This document shows, piece by piece, positions 60,910-64,000 of a stretch of DNA of 64,000 nucleotides (within the stretch, counting starts at the first letter, position 1; each line of letters opens with the position of its first letter). A model generated the notes under the pieces. It made no database searches. It saw nothing but the letters and a program-made list of their open reading frames with translations, and had not been told where the DNA came from. The translations under genes were made by a program, and so were the position numbers. This DNA comes from Larix kaempferi (taxonomy: Eukaryota > Streptophyta > Pinopsida > Pinales > Pinaceae). The stretch spans positions 3,286,001 to 3,350,000 of the forward strand of contig BSBM01000059.1 in the NCBI GenBank assembly GCA_027924585.1. The letters are read 5' to 3'.

Positions 60910-61703
60910 TGGTGTCAGAATATTTATTTAATGATATCTAAGCAAAGGACTTCTCACAGATGTCTGTAAGAGTTTTGTTGTGCACAAAGTCCAAAGACCT
61001 TTGAAAGATGTCGCCCTTGTAGGAAGAAGCCAATTTCTCTGTCGTTTGAAAGGTCTAGGCCTCAGGTCCACTTGCAACAACTTCTAAAGCAACCCACAAA
61101 ATGCCATCCAACATCTGGGCTCACTGACAAAGACCATCATGGGTGAAGGTCCTTTAGATCTGCTAAGTTGACTCAAGTAACACATAATGATAAAGTTGAA
61201 ACACATTCTACAAGATTTAATCACATAGGAAACACATGTGGATCAATTACTCTAGTTTTATTTCAACCATCAAACCAGCTGGAATTACAACAACAGGGTT
61301 CCGATCAGTGATAATCCCACCTTAAGGCTTAATACAATGAAAAAGTCTTCTTCAAATAGGCTCCATCTCCTTGGAATCTGCACCCTAAATCTAATTGCAT
61401 GTGCATGCTACCAAGTAAAGATTCACACTGTTGTTCTAAGTCGAGCAGATGATCTCCGTCCGATTTCAGAATGCATATTGATCATTAATAAATACGCTTT
61501 TTTTGAATGAAAATCCCTTAAAAGAGATGTGACCTCATATTTTCCCAGGCTAGAAGTCGACTGGCAGAGAATGCATGGTTGCATTATAATGACTCAATTA
61601 ATAAAGTGAGAATAAATTCTTCTTGAAAAAATGCACCTCCTGAATGCTGTGAAATGAATCATGCGCATTGCTAGTGAAGTGTGCAACCTGAAATATGCCT
61701 ATC

Positions 61704-61801
61704 ATTCATGCAAACTGGACATTGCTCATGCAAATTCAGTATTCCCACTTATCTTGCATGCAAACTAGGATATTGGCCATGCAAACTCATGCATGCATGC
61801 C
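61704..61801. repeat. Cluster of CATGCAAACT motifs
   Basis: Four CATGCAAA copies in about 85 bp, followed by CATGCATGCATGC. CATGCA is a plant RY-type seed regulatory motif, but there is no adjacent gene, so no function is assigned. Confidence 0.5.
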
Positions 61802-61879
61802 TTTTTCATTTCACCTCGTTTTCTTGTTGTTATAGATGGTAATATTATTGCTGCATTGAAGCATGTGAACTGTAGGTCA

Positions 61880-62408
61880 TGTTATCACACCATAGTAGCA
61901 AGGCTACTATGCTTGCTTAGCAGATATCTGCACATTCCAGAGCTTGGATTATTCAGAGCTTGGCTATGATGACTTTATATTTTGAGATCACTCATGATCA
62001 GAGCAGTGTATTATTTAGACTTATGTTAGACCTTGTGTCAAGGTTGAGCCTTGAGAGTTCAGATTTGATGACCGATGTGACCCTTTATTCCATACAGTTT
62101 CAGTTCAGTGCCTAGAGATGTATTGCAGTAGTGTTTCAGATGATTTATGATGATGTTATATGACCTATGGATGTTTGATCATTGACAGTGGATTACTATC
62201 TTGTTGTTTTAGTCATGTTCATAGCTTCAGCTTGGTATATCATTCATGATGTGGCAAATGTTGTAAAACTTGAAATGAATTATCTTAATGATGAATTATA
62301 AAATGAACATTTTGCTTGCACATTTAGGTTGTTTGACAAAACTCACTGGTTCACTACCTTGCATAGATATGGTCTTCCTTGACACCATTTGTCTGCTAGC
62401 TTAGGCTC
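61880..62408. repeat. 529-bp LTR-start duplication, copy 1
   Basis: It runs from TGTTATCACACCATAGTAGC to CTGCTAGCTTAGGCTC, directly abutting copy 2, which starts with the same terminal TGTTATCACACC. Confidence 0.85.
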
Positions 62409-62935
62409 TGTTATCACACCATAGTAGCAGGGCTACTATTCTTGTTCAGCAGATAGCTGCACATTCCAGAGCTTTCATTATTCAGAGCATGGCTATGATG
62501 ATTGTATATTTTGTGATCACTCATGATCAGAGCAGTGTATTATGCAGACTTATGTTAGACCTTGTGTCAAGGCTAAGCCTTAAGAGTTCAGATTTGATGA
62601 CCGATGTGACCCTTTATCCCATACAGTTTCAGTTCAGTGCTTAGAGATGTATTGCAGCAGTGTTTCAGATGATATATGATGTTTCTTACTATGATGATGT
62701 TATATGATCTATGGATGCTTTATCACTGACTGTGGATTATTATCTTGTTGATTTAGTCATGTTCACAGCATCTGCTTGGTATATTATTCTCGATGTGGCA
62801 AACTGTTTAAAATGAACTATAAATCATAAAATGGACAATTGCTTGCACAGTTAGGTCATTTAACAAAACCCACTGGTTTTCCACCTTACATAGATATGGT
62901 CTTTCCTGACACCAATTGTCTGCTAGTGTAGGCTC
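62409..62935. repeat. 529-bp LTR-start duplication, copy 2
   Basis: It is diverged from copy 1 by substitutions and small indels (for example an added TTTCTTACTATGATG region near 62,682). It ends at CTGCTAGTGTAGGCTC and then continues into sequence matching the next part of the related LTRs. Confidence 0.85.
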
Positions 62936-64000
62936 CATATTCACTTGACTCCATCCATACATGACTTTCCTATTTGACTTTAAACCTTGACCTATCTCAT
63001 TTGACTTTCTGATACTAAGGACTTCCCCTTTTTCTACCTCTGTGTTTGGACCGCATCCCTGTATGTTCAGTGTCTCGGCTCTAAGTTGGTGACAAAACTT
63101 GCCTTTGGTGAGTTGGATTGTAGGCCTAAATCATTCTGGTCGGTTGTCTCGATGTTTGGCATTGGCTCGAACTCCCCCTAGTCACTTGAGATGTTGTTGG
63201 CTAAAACTAAAAGCTCATGTTCTACTTATGGAAACTTATAAATTCGCCCATGGAAACTAAAAAGGGCAAGAGCGATGAACAACTAAAAATACTCCTCGAA
63301 GAGTATAAGAAAGGTCCAAAAAAGCAATGGTTCTTAAAAGCTATATCTAAACAATTGTTGACCTTATATGTATTTGAAAAACATGCCCCGGATGCAAGCT
63401 GCAACTAGTTGTGCTTATCAGCACACCTGAGATACGAAGGGTTATGTAGGCCAAAAAGGCCATGAAATGAAATTGAATGATCCTAATGAACCTGGATCAA
63501 CTTGATGTAGACATGATGCCTAAGTTGAATAAGCACTCTCTGAACGACTTATCCATTTGTGAGGCACAGCCATCCCGTGTGTTACATTGTCCAGCACAGA
63601 GTTTGTAGCTTTCCCCCTTCTCCCAGTCCAAAGTATTTTTGAGTTAAGTTAGACAAGTCAACCCCTTGGCCCAACCTTGTTCCTAGCCTTCATCCTTCAC
63701 TAGCAGTTTGACCATGTCCAATGGGTGAGTTTGTCATTTGAACTATTGTGCAAGTAATTTTATATAACAAAGGAATATACTAACTTGATTAATGCCACTG
63801 AATGGATGTTATACTTTGAGCTTGGCTGTGAGAATGATTAGAGAAGCATGTCTTAGTCTACTGATGTGATTTATCCTTGGTTGTATATTGTTGGGATCTG
63901 TGATGATGTGGGCCATGCATATATATTATTATATACCTATTGATGATGATTGATGGTCCCACATACTTGATGATGATATCATATGATGGACATATGATGC

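Larger units (their letters stand above)
60394..61879. other. Intergenic segment between two LTR elements (1.49 kb)
   Basis: No gene is seen. It contains the 348-bp TGTTA...TAACA segment (60562-60909), a 21-bp direct repeat of TAGATCAAACCAGAAAAAAC at 60633 and 60689, and clustered CATGCAAACT motifs at 61,704-61,801. The rest shows nothing I can name. Confidence 0.6.
61880..64000 (+). mobile_element. Third LTR-family member, truncated by the window end
   Basis: It begins TGTTATCACACCATAGTAGC, matching the starts of the elements at 33,893 and 56,567, and continues with shared landmarks: GATGACCGATGTGACC, TAAGTTGGTGACAAAACTTGC near 63,085, CCCCCTAGTCACTTGAG near 63,172, and CCATTTGTGAGGCAC near 63,560. 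The first 529 bp are tandemly duplicated. The 5 bp before it are GGTCA; the matching right end is outside the window, so solo LTR and full element cannot be told apart. Confidence 0.75.

Noticed and set aside
56567-64000. The LTRs at 56,567 and 61,880 as a pair bounding one element
   Set aside because: The first has a complete target duplication at both of its own ends, and the two are strongly diverged. The 1.5 kb between them has no internal retroelement features.

Overview
The window looks like non-genic nuclear DNA from a plant, probably one with a large, retrotransposon-rich genome. A gymnosperm is possible, but nothing here fixes the taxon. I found no convincing protein-coding gene, rRNA, tRNA or CRISPR. 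Almost everything is explained by one large tandem array plus inserted or flanking transposable elements, so the many short open frames should not be read as genes.

Region 1 (1-54,724) is a macrosatellite of 28 units. It starts before the window and ends at a sharp junction at 54,724. Units come in two lengths: type A, about 1,291 bp, and type B, about 1,982 bp. B is A plus a roughly 700-bp block. The order is AAABABABBA(deleted B)ABBABABABABABABAB. From about 21.8 kb onward A and B alternate strictly, which is a 3.27-kb higher-order repeat. Each B block carries, on the minus strand, a conserved TATA-like motif, small perfect hairpins and an upstream palindrome. The shared part of the unit carries an AATAAA signal and splice-like sites on the same strand. 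The array could therefore be a series of leftward transcription cassettes, but that is inference. A minus-strand open frame of 128 codons, without recognisable homology, is intact in about two thirds of units.

Insertions in the array: a 966-bp hAT-type non-autonomous DNA transposon (26,159-27,124; 8-bp target duplication CTATCCAT), and a 4,529-bp solo-LTR-like element (33,893-38,421; TG...CA ends, 5-bp target duplication GGAAC). The second insertion was then copied, with its host units, by a 7.8-kb tandem duplication, giving a second copy at 41,698-46,226. Unequal exchange also left a 1.0-kb shrunken unit, a 447-bp duplication in the last unit and an apparent gene-conversion tract.

Region 2 (54,725-64,000) is non-array flank: 1.8 kb without recognised features, then a second member of the same LTR family (56,567-60,388; target duplication CACAT), then 1.5 kb of intergenic sequence holding a 348-bp TGTTA...TAACA segment bounded by inverted initiator-tRNA-primer-site-like sequences. 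Last is the start of a third member (61,880 to the window end), whose first 529 bp are tandemly duplicated.
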